Source of the DNA: Acanthaster planci
Lineage: Eukaryota; Echinodermata; Asteroidea; Valvatida; Acanthasteridae
NCBI RefSeq assembly: GCF_001949145.1
Contig: NW_019091427.1
Coordinates: forward strand, 1,136,726-1,200,725
Reading direction: 5' to 3'
Length of the DNA: 64,000 bases
In this document: positions 27,101 through 35,476 of the stretch, piece after piece
How positions within the stretch are numbered: position 1 is the first letter of the stretch
How the letters are laid out: each line of letters begins with the position of its first letter
Notes under the pieces: generated by a model
Told to the model about the DNA's origin: nothing
Seen by the model: the letters and a program-made list of their open reading frames with translations, nothing else
Database searches by the model: none
Translations under genes and position numbers: made by a program

Positions 27101-28470
27101 ACTGTATACCTTTCATACTCACACCTCTGGCCTGAGCATTGAACTTGCGCATACATTATTTTATATAGTTGCTTTCTTTTTCACTTTTCCCCCCTTTTCA
27201 GTGCTAATGGGTGCACTTTGGTTAGGAAGTCCAAAGTTTCTCATAATTTGCCTTAATTCCTTTCAATTAAGTTTCCGACCACGTATATGTGCGGGGAGAT
27301 AAAATGGCCCTTTCCCCCGGTCAAAAAGTGTCAGGGGAATCTATACCCCGAGATTTCTGGCCAAGTATATCATGTTTGTGATTATTATGTTGAGCGCGAT
27401 TGCGTGGCGCTGTCAATCGATCCTATATATATATAGATGTAAAATCTCAAAATGTACCTCCTTATTTTCTCCAAACACCCTTCCACAACCGCGAAATGGA
27501 AAGACAATCAAAACGCTGTTGGCAGATAGCGGAATTATCGGCAAATCACGCAAGAGGTCCGACGGCTTGTGCAAAGATGGAGCGATTGCACAAATTGACT
27601 GATTGCGCTAACATTTACTGACACCTGACGGGGAAATAACCTTGGTGCGGTTTACAATCGTTGAACAGGGCAGATGCCACTCTGCTTATTATTCGTGAAC
27701 AGAACAAACAAACGAACACATTACTGCTTTGATTTGCGTTAACTAGAATTAGGAAATTATCAGCCATAATCCCGACTCATACATTTCGATGTTTAATTTG
27801 TAGGTCTGGAGCTTGGCGATTGTGAATTCAAAGAGAAAAGAACTGGGGCCTTGTTTCTGGCTCCTCATCACGCGGGGAGACTTGCCCTGGTCTTGCTTGG
27901 AAATAGTCCTGAAGGAATCGAAGATGTTGTGCGTCTTGCTAGTCCGACCATCCCTCCCATGACTCGGTCTCCTGTAAGTACAGTACATGGAAATGACAGT
28001 CATGAAGCAAGCCAAATTGATGATACATACATATTCTTAGGGGGCTTTACAGACCTTCCCTTTTGGTAACTTTGGTGAGTTTTTAGTTCTAATTAGGTGA
28101 ACATGCCTTGAGCGTTTATAAAGTTCAAGGGGGGGTAGTTCATAATCGGATCACTCGTAAAAAGGCAAGTTTTGCATTTGGTGCCAAATGTTTTGGCTAC
28201 CAAGAACTGAACACGGCAAGTCACATACACCCCTCCCTTACATTTACAGCTTGCTTACCCCGCCTCTACTTAATTCAAGATGAAGGTTCCAAATTCAGGT
28301 TACACTTCAAGTACTTGACCTTTTTGGTTTCACAGTTCTCGAACCTGGTACCAGACTTCGTCGTGACCGGGCCGTTGTTTGGAGGAAAGGGACCAGGGGG
28401 CTACCTGTGCACAGGCCTCTGGGGCAACCAATGGGATTACAGGCCGGAACTCGCTTCCTGTGCATGCTGA
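108..28470 (+). CDS. S9-like alpha/beta hydrolase protein, C-terminal half (8 exons)
   Basis: Eight exons join without a frame break into 399 codons plus stop: 108-194, 9556-9844, 13155-13262, 20924-21002, 21520-21630, 23647-23868, 27804-27973, 28336-28470. All introns are GT...AG and all phases agree. The 5' part of the gene lies left of the window. Visible residues 19-26 read PGKEHWWWD, which resembles the segment around the catalytic His of prolyl-oligopeptidase-like (peptidase S9) hydrolases; the nucleophile Ser and the Asp would be upstream and cannot be seen. The following segment, with NDGGAVNDPQLR, and later stretches such as GPARRVVEHPFLIVTG, NLIVVGGSSEN, GALFLAPHHAG and LLGNSPEGIEDVVRLA, remind me of large uncharacterised S9-type proteins of invertebrates and microbes. 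I cannot name the C-terminal domain. No transmembrane segment is obvious. A hydrolase or peptidase role is inferred from family likeness only; substrate and location are unknown. Confidence 0.78.
260..681. repeat. Tandem repeat, unit 115-117 bp, running into a gap
   Basis: The word GATGTCTTCAGTTG or GATGTTTTCAGTTG recurs at 331, 446 and 563, giving spacings of 115 and 117 bp. Each unit also contains GAAAACTGCATTATT, CTCCGGCAGTATTTTGGGTAAGC and CATGCCCACAAATATCCTGTGATAT (quoted with variants between copies). A more diverged partial copy lies at about 260-330. The array is cut at its right edge by the N run, so its true length is unknown. The start is approximate. Confidence 0.9.
682..1357. other. 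Assembly gap (676 N)
   Basis: There is an uninterrupted run of N. Its left edge is the 116-bp tandem array, so collapse of that array is the likely cause. The sequence to its right does not repeat the unit. The stated gap length may be an estimate. Confidence 0.99.
2575..2818. mobile_element. Palindromic MITE-like element, about 244 bp
   Basis: The left end reads GGGCCAATTTCATAAAGCTG, followed by CTTAAGTACAAAATTTGCTTAAG. The right end, reverse-complemented, reads the same over about 43 bases with roughly two mismatches. The central part continues as a looser inverted repeat (GGTTACCAGC near the left, GGCTGGTTACC near the right). There is no coding capacity and no clear target-site duplication. 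Terminal inverted repeats, small size and lack of a transposase make this a non-autonomous DNA element; the superfamily is not determined. Confidence 0.8.
6902..6952 (+). promoter_or_regulatory. Cluster of GTGGGAA words (possible RBPJ/Su(H) sites)
   Basis: TGTGGGAA at 6904-6911 fits the Su(H)/RBPJ consensus YGTGRGAA. Two more GTGGGAA cores follow within 40 bp, between GATTTTC repeats. It lies deep in an intron and has no other support. It may be a simple local repeat. Confidence 0.2.
9556..9844 (+). CDS. S9-like gene, exon with NDGGAVNDPQLR motif
   Basis: The acceptor is TTTTCAG|G at 9555/9556 and the donor is CAA|GTGAGT at 9844/9845. One base completes a Trp codon begun in the previous exon, then 96 codons follow, ending in phase 0. 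The segment starts KTNDGGAVNDPQLRNF, continues with GAARQWWEGTPED, and contains a low-complexity Ser/Cys/Asp-rich stretch before VYTLSVVNPALGEGLLGVQV. The NDGGxxNDP pattern directly after the catalytic-His segment recalls the same junction in uncharacterised S9-type proteins. This is the longest visible exon of the gene. Confidence 0.85.
10849..10970 (+). repeat. G-rich stretch with quadruplex potential
   Basis: There are repeated runs of three to eight G separated by one to a few T or other bases (for example GGGGTGGGGTGGGGTGGG). Four or more G-runs with short spacers fit the rule for an intramolecular G-quadruplex on the + strand, which is also the transcript strand of the surrounding gene. 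Confidence 0.7.
11297..11752. repeat. Diverged tandem duplication, two copies, about 236-bp period
   Basis: Copy 1 (about 11297-11520) and copy 2 (about 11521-11752) share words in the same order: ATTTAGTGATTCTGACC, AGCAACCCCATA, AGCTTAAG, AGCATAAATGTTGCATTAG and CTCTTTAATT. The shared AGCATAAATGTTGC word starts near 11467 and 11703, giving the period. Both copies have stops in all frames, so this is not exon duplication. Confidence 0.8.
13155..13262 (+). CDS. S9-like gene, 36-codon exon
   Basis: The acceptor is CATCTTGCAG and the donor is CAG|GTAGAG. It has exactly 36 codons, phase 0 at both ends, running from MRFNGKLAHLTTHNV to LPWRERDIQ. It joins in frame to IDGHQLHCQ in the next exon. 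The pattern of a short beta-type segment ending in a conserved-looking IDG turn fits the region that follows the hydrolase core. I know of no catalytic residue here. Confidence 0.82.
15592..15740. repeat. 20-bp minisatellite, about 7 copies
   Basis: The core GTGCTATCTGATA recurs at exact 20-bp steps (15601, 15621, 15641, 15661, 15681, 15701, 15721). The rest of the unit is mostly CCCCATG, varying at the array edges. Copies are head-to-tail with no unique spacers, so this is not a CRISPR array. Confidence 0.95.
20327..20360. repeat. Perfect 10-bp stem hairpin
   Basis: CACTAGCTGT at 20327-20336 and ACAGCTAGTG at 20351-20360 are exact reverse complements around a 14-base loop. It lies within an intron and its role is unknown. 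Confidence 0.75.
20924..21002 (+). CDS. S9-like gene, IDGHQL exon
   Basis: The acceptor is CTTTTACATGTAG. I place the donor at CAGG|GTACAT (21002/21003). That gives 26 codons, from IDGHQLHCQHG to ICRDNQ, plus one base, and joins to G-LWEACGNHL in the next exon in the only frame that makes a sensible protein. The frame stays open past this donor to about 21145, and a GTAATT at 21104 is another possible donor, but its phase breaks the next exon. A second phase-compatible GGTAC donor exists at 20954/20955 and would drop 16 residues. The chosen donor is weak by consensus, so the 3' edge is less certain than the others. Confidence 0.68.
21281..21433. mobile_element. Foldback MITE, copy 1 (153 bp)
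   Basis: It starts TAATACGGGCG and ends CGCCCGTATTA. The arms continue as near-perfect inverted repeats through AATAGTGCGCCTCCAAGAG, and the inner parts pair again as GAAATTTGTCGACCC and GGGTCGACAAATTTC. The right arm lacks about 24 bases present in the left arm (the CGATGGCCAATGAC segment). A related copy lies at 46104-46279. It is non-coding. It occupies about 30% of the 517-bp intron between the exons at 20924 and 21520. Confidence 0.9.
21520..21630 (+). CDS. S9-like gene, GLWEACGN...FLIVTG exon
   Basis: The acceptor is CTTTGCCAG and the donor is ACAG|GTAAGG. The layout is two bases, 36 codons and one base. The protein reads LWEACGNHL, then a Pro/Ser/Gly-rich loop, then GPARRVVEHPFLIVTG, which runs on into TKDKTLSARLL in the next exon. 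The pattern of GPxRR, a hydrophobic strand and G resembles the start of a second folded unit in related S9-type proteins, as far as I recall them. Other frames of the exon hit stops or give no continuity, so frame assignment is firm. Confidence 0.85.
21631..23646 (+). other. Intron, 2.0 kb
   Basis: I see nothing recognisable in it beyond low-complexity T and A runs. Small open frames at 22277-22471 and 22770-23033 have no domain. Confidence 0.75.
23647..23868 (+). CDS. S9-like gene, 73-codon exon
   Basis: The acceptor is CGCATGCAG. The donor is AAATG|GTTAGC, chosen because the next exon needs phase 1; GTGCCA after LDQ at 23844 is another GT but leaves the wrong phase. The protein runs from TKDKTLSARLLQLSVYIANL through an amphipathic helix to AVAMVIEDSTL, NLIVVGGSSENSW and FLDQVPLGASGN. 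The strand-plus-GG pattern (IVVGG) after a long helix suggests an alpha/beta unit. No stop interrupts the frame until just past the donor. Confidence 0.82.
23869..27803 (+). other. Intron, 3.9 kb, with a Tc1-type MITE
   Basis: It contains the element at 26631-27106. CpG content rises through this intron compared with the introns upstream. No other coding segment is convincing. Confidence 0.78.
26631..27106. mobile_element. Tc1/mariner-type non-autonomous element, flanked by TA
   Basis: The left end TA-CAGTTGGGGCAGAAAG and the right end (reverse-complemented) TA-CAGTTGGGTGAAAAAG are followed by TTTACATACACC-type and then ACAGTTTTCCTC words. They form an imperfect inverted repeat of at least 75 bases, possibly over 100. 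The CAGTTG...AAGTTTACATACAC end is characteristic of Tc1-like elements such as Sleeping Beauty, and the flanking TA fits their target duplication. The interior of about 470 bp has no transposase frame. Confidence 0.88.
27804..27973 (+). CDS. S9-like gene, GALFLAPHHAG exon
   Basis: The acceptor is TTAATTTGTAG and the donor is CCT|GTAAGT. It has two bases and 56 codons, ending in phase 0. The protein reads LELGDCEFKEKRTG, then GALFLAPHHAGRLALVLLGN, then PEGIEDVVRLASPTIPPMTRSP. Two hydrophobic strands separated by a His-His turn and a following Ile/Val-rich helix indicate a folded core rather than linker. I do not recognise the domain by name. Confidence 0.87.
27974..28335 (+). other. Intron, 362 bp
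   Basis: This is the shortest intron of the gene, with a GTAAGT donor and a TTGGTTTCACAG acceptor. I see nothing else in it. Confidence 0.85.
28336..28470 (+). CDS. S9-like gene, terminal exon
   Basis: The acceptor is TTTCACAG, and the exon has 44 codons and TGA at 28468-28470. The protein starts FSNLVPDFVVTGPLFGGKGPGG, continues with YLCTGLWGNQWDYRPE and ends LASCAC. The Gly-rich loop followed by an aromatic-rich tail looks like a genuine folded C-terminus and agrees with the phase-0 end of the previous exon. I see no canonical AATAAA within the next few hundred bases, so the polyadenylation site is not placed. Confidence 0.87.
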   Translation, partial: FSNLVPDFVVTGPLFGGKGPGGYLCTGLWGNQWDYRPELASCAC

Positions 28471-28690
28471 TTGTCGCTGTACATCATGGTATTCCCCAAA
28501 CCCTGGAAAGTCATGGAAATGGACAGAAATCATTTCCGACCTTAGAAGGGTCTGATTTTTTAAATTTAAATTGGCAAACGTCAAGATAATGTAGAATTCA
28601 CGTGCAAGGATCCAATCATTTTAATTTTTTTTCAAATTCTATATCATCATTTTAGCATTTTGGATATCATTGAATATCGTCCCGTGACGG

Positions 28691-28712
28691 CCTTATCATG
28701 AATGTGATAAGG
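28691..28712. repeat. Short hairpin, 8-bp stem
   Basis: CCTTATCA and TGATAAGG pair exactly around a 6-base loop, 220 bp after the stop codon of the S9-like gene, so the hairpin is probably within its 3' UTR. Function unknown. Confidence 0.55.
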
Positions 28713-29226
28713 TGCCAAAGACGTTTTATACTTCTGATCTACATTTTGACGAACTGGTTCACGGAATTTTGAGCACTAGGGGCCTACATGCAGGTAGTGG
28801 GAAAGTCAGGAAATTCCATGTCCTGAAGATGCGGGGATCTTGATACACGTATGCGATCTTCAAGACTGAACAGTTTCTACACACGTATTGCTACAGTGAT
28901 CAGTGCTCATGATATGACAAGGAGACAGCAACAGAAAGCGTCTGTTATCCTGGAGGCTGTCGTTCAAACGCCAGGTGACTGGGGAAGACTTTGTAAAGTG
29001 CTGGGGTGTTGTGCGAAAGATATTTGCACCATATGACACCATATCGTGAGTTAATATTTGAAGAAGCTCTGGAGAAACATGCTGGACAGAACCAAGGCTA
29101 TGGAGTACCGAAGTGAATACGTCACGCGCACAGGGTACACGTAAAAGGCAATTAGCGCGAGAACCTGTACATGAACCAACACGCGCGCGCACTCCATTCG
29201 TTTGCTCTACACATTTCGGTTCAAGA

Positions 29227-29234
29227 TGACGTCA
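29227..29234. promoter_or_regulatory. Perfect CRE palindrome TGACGTCA
   Basis: The eight-base CREB/ATF site is exact and follows a CpG-rich stretch (CACGCGCGCGCAC). It is 5.9 kb upstream of the channel start codon, so the link to that gene is speculative. Confidence 0.35.
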
Positions 29235-31256
29235 AACTTCAGTACTCTATTATAGGTACGACTCTAAAGCAAGAAGAGTAAGGGGGGTGACAATTTCAAG
29301 TTTAGAAATTTACCCCCAAGCACGCCAAGTCTTTGTTTGTTTGGCGGGAATTTTCTTTTCAATCTGCTTGAGCAACTAAAACACTGACGCTTTGAACGGA
29401 ACGGTTTTGTCTCCCTTTGTCTACAGGCGTAATCCAAGTACTGCTTTAACTATTGAATGCACGTAGTTCGTCCGTGGGGCCTGGTAGGTAAGATGACCTG
29501 GTTTCCATTGACAGGCCATTATCACGACAATTTAAAAATAATCAAAATGAAGGGGGAAACGCCCATGTATGACCAAGGGAGGATCGACCACCAACTCTGC
29601 AGACTGCTGTTTTGTCTACAATGTCATGCAATGAAAGTGACAGTTAGTGATTCAATTTTTTGAAAGTTCAAGACGTCAAATATCAAATGATAATGTTCTG
29701 AACGAAACAACGGCTACTATACGTGTTAACAAGGTAAGTTTAAATGCAGTTAAACCTGTTTTTTTGTGAAGTCGTGTGACGGGATTTTTATAAATGAAAC
29801 TAATATTTCAACATTGTCTTATTTACTTCTGTGTAGAGTTTGAGCCGTAAATTATGGTTTAGTCGGCGGGCCCACTGTCAGAAGCGCTACAAGCTCCCGA
29901 ATGGGGGGGGGGCGAATTTTGAAGAAGGTAATGCCGCATCGTATCGAAGCTGAGATTAGCTCAGGACGAGTGTCCATCGACGCCGTCTTCTGATTCGATT
30001 ACAGGCGCGAACATTGTCACCAGGAATGACTGGGGACACGCCAACCGGCTCGATCAGGTGTTGACAGGGTGTGATAGACACGGCTTTGGGCGGCTGCCAA
30101 CTGGAAGTGATTGCCAGTAAGCGAAGGTCTGTGTTAACCTCATCCCGTGCTTTAAAGAATTGTGGTGTACGAGCTACCCATGTGAAATGATGAGCACGTT
30201 GTTGAGTAGGAGGTTCATGTTTACACTTGCAATCCTTTCCGTGTCCAAAGTTGCCACGGTATGTGTGTGTGGCTTCATGCAGTTTACCGTGGAAGCCCCG
30301 TATGCACAACATTTCATGATGTTGATGGAGCGCTTGAAATGCATACATGAATTTGCTCGCTAATTTTCCTATTTGTTTTTCTATTATGAACGTACATGTA
30401 CCGCTGGTTGATGAGTAAGATGCCCCTGCGCAAAGCATGGACGAAGATGTGAAAATTAAGATGAACCTTGCTGTGCTGCTGTCAAATGAGCTTACTACTG
30501 TGACTTCATTGCGCAGACAAGTAGCAAGCAGACTGTGCATTTCGAGGTTGTTTTATACGGGCTTTGAATGTGTAGAGTAGATCGGTCTTACTGAGCAACA
30601 ACGGTCAACGTGTTTTCCCAACCAGTAGATAGGCCTATAGTATACAGGATTCAACAAATGACGGTATTTCAATGAAACTCGTTAACTAAAAAATGTACGG
30701 GTACATCCTGAGCGATAGTGTTTAAATGGCAGTGTTGAATAATTAGTGTTTTCAATGAAACACGTATACTAGTACATAGTTTTGGTAGGCCTACTCGTGC
30801 GTGATTCTTCTAAAATGAATTACAGTTACTCCTAACATCACCAATCAATCAGCAAAAAGAACAGCTCAGATTTTAATCTTTGCCGTAACATATATATTTT
30901 TTTAGGTATATGAAAGGTTCAGTTCAACAGATACAATCACTAGATTGGATTTAAATCCATGTATTTATGGAGAAGCTGAAGTATGTCAAACCCTTTATGG
31001 GTAAATGTGCAATGCTAGAATTGCAAATTTCCCTTGATGAAAGATGTTAAATCTTGACATTCGGCTTGGATAGGGCCTGCCATGCGTTTCCCTTTTCTGA
31101 CTTTGGGCAGGTGGTCAAACTATACACGTCCAGGCTATATCATTTCACGACGAGACTTGTCATTGACCATATTGCGACAATTGAACACGTTGTCGGCCAA
31201 GCCATTTTCCCAGTCGAGTGCGCTGTCGGGGAATGATCCCACAGTCCTACCGGCTT

Positions 31257-31292
31257 AACCTGGTTTACCACTCGCTAGTGGCTCAACCAGTT
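31257..31292. repeat. Imperfect inverted repeat
   Basis: AACCTGGTTTACCACT is followed after four bases by AGTGGCTCAACCAGTT, which pairs with it apart from a few mismatches and bulges. It may be a remnant of a foldback element. Confidence 0.5.
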
Positions 31293-31363
31293 CTAAAAAA
31301 ATATACACTGGGATTCATACAGTTCTACTTCTGCGTTTAGGGGTTGTTTTCTCCCCACATGTT

Positions 31364-31460
31364 TTTTTTTTCATTCTTTTTTCTTTTTGTTTGTTTTGTT
31401 TTAGGGGTTGTATTTTTTGTTTAGTTTTGTTTTCTTTTCCTTTTTTTGGGGGGGGGGGGT
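31364..31460. repeat. T-rich low-complexity tract ending in 12 G
   Basis: A long T-rich stretch with TTTTGTTTG-type words ends at a run of 12 G (31448-31459), the longest G run in the window. Confidence 0.9.
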
Positions 31461-32150
31461 TAAGAATATATCCGTGATCAAAAGATATTTTTAGTGATTT
31501 TGCATATAGTAAGGCTGTTTGAAATTTCAAATAACGTTTTTTGTTTTTCTCTGTTGTTCAATGACAAACATTTGATTTTGAAAGCGAAAATTCAAGGCTA
31601 AGGTCTAAAACCATGAAAGTTCTGTAAGTCTTTCATGCTTTAATATGGTTGTATACCTATTCCACGTTAATTCCGTTTTTGAGGACAGTAAGCGTTTTTC
31701 GAGGTGGGTTGGGTAGTTGTACCTTTGCTTGTTACTCAAAGTAGCTGAACACCTAAGAAACTGAGATAGTAGCTTTGTGGCGAAAGTCAACAACGAGCCC
31801 AGGGGCCTGTAGTACTCAATAACTTGTCTTCCTTCCATTTTTCATAGTGGAATGTTTCATACATTTTTGCTATTTGGAAATGATGTTCGCACTCCTGCCC
31901 AGGGTGGTGATATTTTAGCAGTTCGTGCAATTAAACACAAATAGTTATCCTCAAACAGAAAGAAGTTTCGGTCCAGCAACCACAACATTTAATTTTTTTT
32001 TTTACGAAGAAAGAACTTCTGGAGAGCTGACTCATGCATTCTCCCCGTTGTACTTGTGGGATCCGCGCGTTGTCGGGTTGCACCTTGAAATACCGTGGCC
32101 ATTATGACGTGCATTCGGATACATCGTCGCCTGGGCAACGCCAAGCGACT

Positions 32151-32164
32151 GTTGCCAGGGCAAC
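32151..32164. promoter_or_regulatory. RFX-type X-box, GTTGCCAGGGCAAC
   Basis: Two half-sites, GTTGCC and GGCAAC, sit in exact inverted array with a 2-base spacer, the layout bound by RFX factors. A further GGGCAAC half-site lies 20 bp upstream. It is about 3 kb upstream of the channel start codon. Binding and target are inferred. Confidence 0.4.
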
Positions 32165-33595
32165 TTGTGGTCAAGGAAGGTGACTCGAACAAAAAGAAAG
32201 CACAGATGCGAATTCCGTTTTAAGGACGTTTTCCCCCGAAAAAAAGAAGTTTGTCCAAGAGTAAAGGTATTGCAACTAACGCAGCGTGTGTGGAAGAGAG
32301 CCGATTCATGTGTGGTTTAATTGCTGTGTGTTGTGAAATGCCTTTTAATTAAGATTTAAAAGGGGCAGGATCTTGTCTCTTGCATTCATTTCTTCAATTT
32401 GAACACCCCTTGAAACGCATTCAACGTATGTCTGTCCAGTTACAAATTTGTGGTGATATCTTAAAACGGGACTCTTTCATCTTGTATTCCTTTAATGTTA
32501 TAGTCTGTTAAATTCATATTGCTTTTTAACTTCTGTACAGTTACGAATAGGCCTAGTGTACAAATTTTGATGTGAGTGATACGATTTATGTTGTGTTATT
32601 GTATTGTGTCTTTGGTGCTGGAAGGCTGACTTATAGCCGTTAGTTGTCACATTCACAAGCTTGTTACCAGTAATTCCGGGCGATAGAGCTGTTACCACGT
32701 AAGATTTTAATCAAAGTTCTGGAACGAGGTTATAGACGCAAAACAAAGAATATATCAAGAATCAGTGCTTGTCCGAAAGCTGCCAATGTTCACATCGGAC
32801 GTATAGGCTCACAGGAACCGTATTAACCTAATTGAAGGCATTAATCTGTTTGAAGATACTGTATTGCAATGGAACTGTGAGGGCAACAGCTCGTCTGTTC
32901 TATTTTTCTTATTCTATTGACCGCAGTACGGCAAATTGCCCTTGCCAGATTAGCAGAGTATACCGAAAATCCTGGGTTTGCTTCAGAAGTCACACTTCGA
33001 CAGAGGTGACTTTTAGTAAACCGTCAGTAGGCCTATTGCTCTGTTATACCATCTCACTTTTATCCCGCCAGAGTATTCTTTGAGGTGGCCAACCATAGTT
33101 CATAAATTGAACAAGTCATTGTGACAATGTAATTGTCATTGATTGTCTTTGATTCATCTTCCGTGGGCCACCTGCCACCGCTTCACCCACATCCACCCCG
33201 CCCCCCACCCCGAGAACGTTGCCAAAAGGTAACGATGTTTCTGAAAGTCGCTTTTGTTGCAGCATGTTTGGAATTTTGATGGGTTTCAATGATCAGGGGG
33301 TTCTCAATATTACAAAAATTACAGTGAAAAGAGCAGACGCACATCGGGTGCCGTTGACATAATTATGGAAAATAATCCAAATATTAAGATGCACTTGAAC
33401 GTGATAACTGTAACCAACACAAAATTGCCTCATTGCTAACGTTATTGATTGGTTCTCTTGAAAAGCATATTCTTTCATGTGCAAACTGTCCGTCTTCTGA
33501 CGACAAGCACCCGTCAGTTTCCCATCCATAATAGAGCTAATTAATGTTTCATTGCAGCCGCCATAGATGAAAATATGAGCAGGTATGTACATAAA

Positions 33596-34400
33596 GCAGC
33601 GTGCAGCACTGATCGATCGCGCAGGGCGATCACGTGACCATGGGAGCCGTGCACCTGCGGCATGAATCTGCGAGAGGCAAATACAGCTGCTTTTTTTCTC
33701 ACCGACCGGATCCGATAATTCCACGGTGCTCTCTGGGTTGGTTGGTCGGGAACAGATCGTTTATTTCCCGTGATTTAACTGCTGCGGCGAGGTGTCCGTG
33801 TGTCGACACACGGCAACGACCTGTTGAGCTTTTTGGGCGGGATTGCGGAAGATCGAGAACGGGCGACTGGCCCGACTTGTTTCAGCGTAAACTCGGCACG
33901 CACACTCTTTGCCGCGGTTGGTCGTTGGTGCCGCGCATCAGGCAGTGGCTGCCCGTGGTACACGGCAATTGACACAGAGCGTCGTGCCCGCACACGGGTG
34001 TAATTATAATCGCCTACATGATAGACATGATGATGCTGTGCGCGCACCTGTGCGATCAGCATAATGACAGAGGGACAACTCGGCAATGATATATCGTACC
34101 GACCACTTACATATTCATGAGTGTCTCGTCTCCCAAGCTGGCTCTCTTCGGCTCTCCCCAGCATCTCTTGCCTTCCCCCTCCTCGGCTGAGCCTGCTTTT
34201 ACCGCGTCCATCGTTGCTGCCGCAGATTGTCATTGTAAAAGCTGCGTTCAAATCCCAAGGGTGCGAGTGGCGATTGTGCTCGGAAACCATGGCAATAATA
34301 TGATGATCATTCTGCCACGGAGGGATAATTGTCATTTTCATTTTCGACTAGGCGGGCTAGGCCGCAGCGCGCACAAGACAGCCCAAACCTAACAACACTT
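33596..34400. promoter_or_regulatory. CpG-dense region, candidate promoter zone of the channel gene
   Basis: I count about 42 CpG in 33601-34020, about 10 per 100 bp, against under 1 per 100 bp in the introns near 12 kb. It contains an exact CACGTG E-box at 33631-33636 and a run of GATCGATCGCGC. The density keeps long frames open on both strands (for example the minus strand at 33775-34341), which I regard as compositional. The transcription start is not resolved. Confidence 0.5.
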
Positions 34401-35142
34401 CGGCACGTAACGGTCATTGGAGTTGGCGAGTTGTTTTTACTGGCGCTTTACTGCTGTTGTAGTAATGGTGACAATGTACGCAAACGGGGATCGTGTTGGA
34501 TGTGTATTTGAAGATGTTTCTGTGGGAATTCCGCGTACAGATGGGCTGAGATTCGGAGAATAGCTCAAGTATCGACGAAATTGATTCTGCGGGAAGCGTT
34601 TAAAATAAGCCCCGAGCTTTGCGACTGCCATCCACTTTGGTGGTCAATTAGTACGATTGCGATGCTGTATTATTTTTTTTATTGCGTCGCCATCTTTGTA
34701 GAAAAACGCCACGGAATGTCTTCAGTGAATTCGAAAGCCTCTGTTCAACTTCCAAGGCATGGTCTTCATTCATTCCCATGTCTATAGTGTTTGCGTGATA
34801 CGGTGAAGGGCGACAGGGGAGAGGTTGTGATTCTGGCATCGCCGCTAGTCTGCAGTTAGATCACTTTTTGTTTGAATCGTACGTCATTTCAGACCCGCTA
34901 GAATGCGTTGTCAGTGTGACTGCTACACGGCCAACCGCCCTTGATGTGAATACATATTGCACTTTCTTCTTCGCCCAGCAGAAGGCATGGCCAACGCCTC
35001 TCCCGTCATTTCAAGTTGCATCGGATATAATGTTTGTTGATATTTTTATTGTCGGTACAAGAAGGAGGAAGAGACGCCCCTATGCATTGACTGCTGAACC
35101 CAGGACTGGCGTAAAGCGGCACTGAGCAGTCCGCTAGCAGGT

Positions 35143-35476
35143 ATGGCGCGGGGAAAATGCTGCGCGGCCATCCATCTGAAAGAGGACAATGCACGCTTCG
35201 TGCTCCTTATCTTGTCCTTGCTTGTCTACATGCTCCTTGGGGCCGAGATTTTCTCACTGATCGAGCACGACCAGGAGCTGCTGGACCGAAAATCTTTCAA
35301 CGCCACCATGGAAGAATTTAAAGCAAAATATGGCCACCTGATCAATGATTCCGAATTGACGAAAATATTGAAAGTGTACTCCGAAGCCGACAAGAAGGGG
35401 TTTCTTGCCACGAAGAGGGATCGATGGGATTTTTCCGGTGCCTTTTATTTTGTGTGCACCGTTATCTCGACAATTG
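35143..35476 (+). CDS. KCNK13: Channel exon 1: TM1, cap and first half of pore 1
   Basis: The ATG at 35143 is preceded by an in-frame TGA at 35095-35097 and gives MARGKCCAAIHLKEDNARF, which aligns with the THIK N-terminus (HLNEDNARF) without extra residues, so the start is secure. The exon carries 111 codons and one base and stops at ACAATTG|GTAAGT, inside the pore 1 filter (TIG|FG). An intron between the filter Gly and Phe/Tyr is a known shared position in K2P genes. The N-terminus lacks the arginine-rich ER-retention motif known in THIK-2, so it is more THIK-1-like on this point. Confidence 0.95.

Larger units (their letters stand above)
28471..35142 (+). other. Intergenic region, 6.7 kb (3' UTR of gene 1, 5' side of channel gene)
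   Basis: It begins with the 3' UTR of the S9-like gene, whose end is not visible, and ends with the 5' UTR and promoter zone of the channel gene. It holds hairpins at 28691-28712 and 31257-31292, a CRE palindrome at 29227, a poly-T/poly-G tract at 31364-31460, an X-box at 32151 and a CpG-dense stretch from about 33.6 kb. The longest open frame (minus strand, 29956-30540, 194 codons) has no recognisable domain. Confidence 0.7.

Noticed and set aside
33775-34341. 188-codon minus-strand open frame
   Set aside because: It lies in the CpG-dense promoter-like zone where stops are rare on all strands; no domain or splice context.
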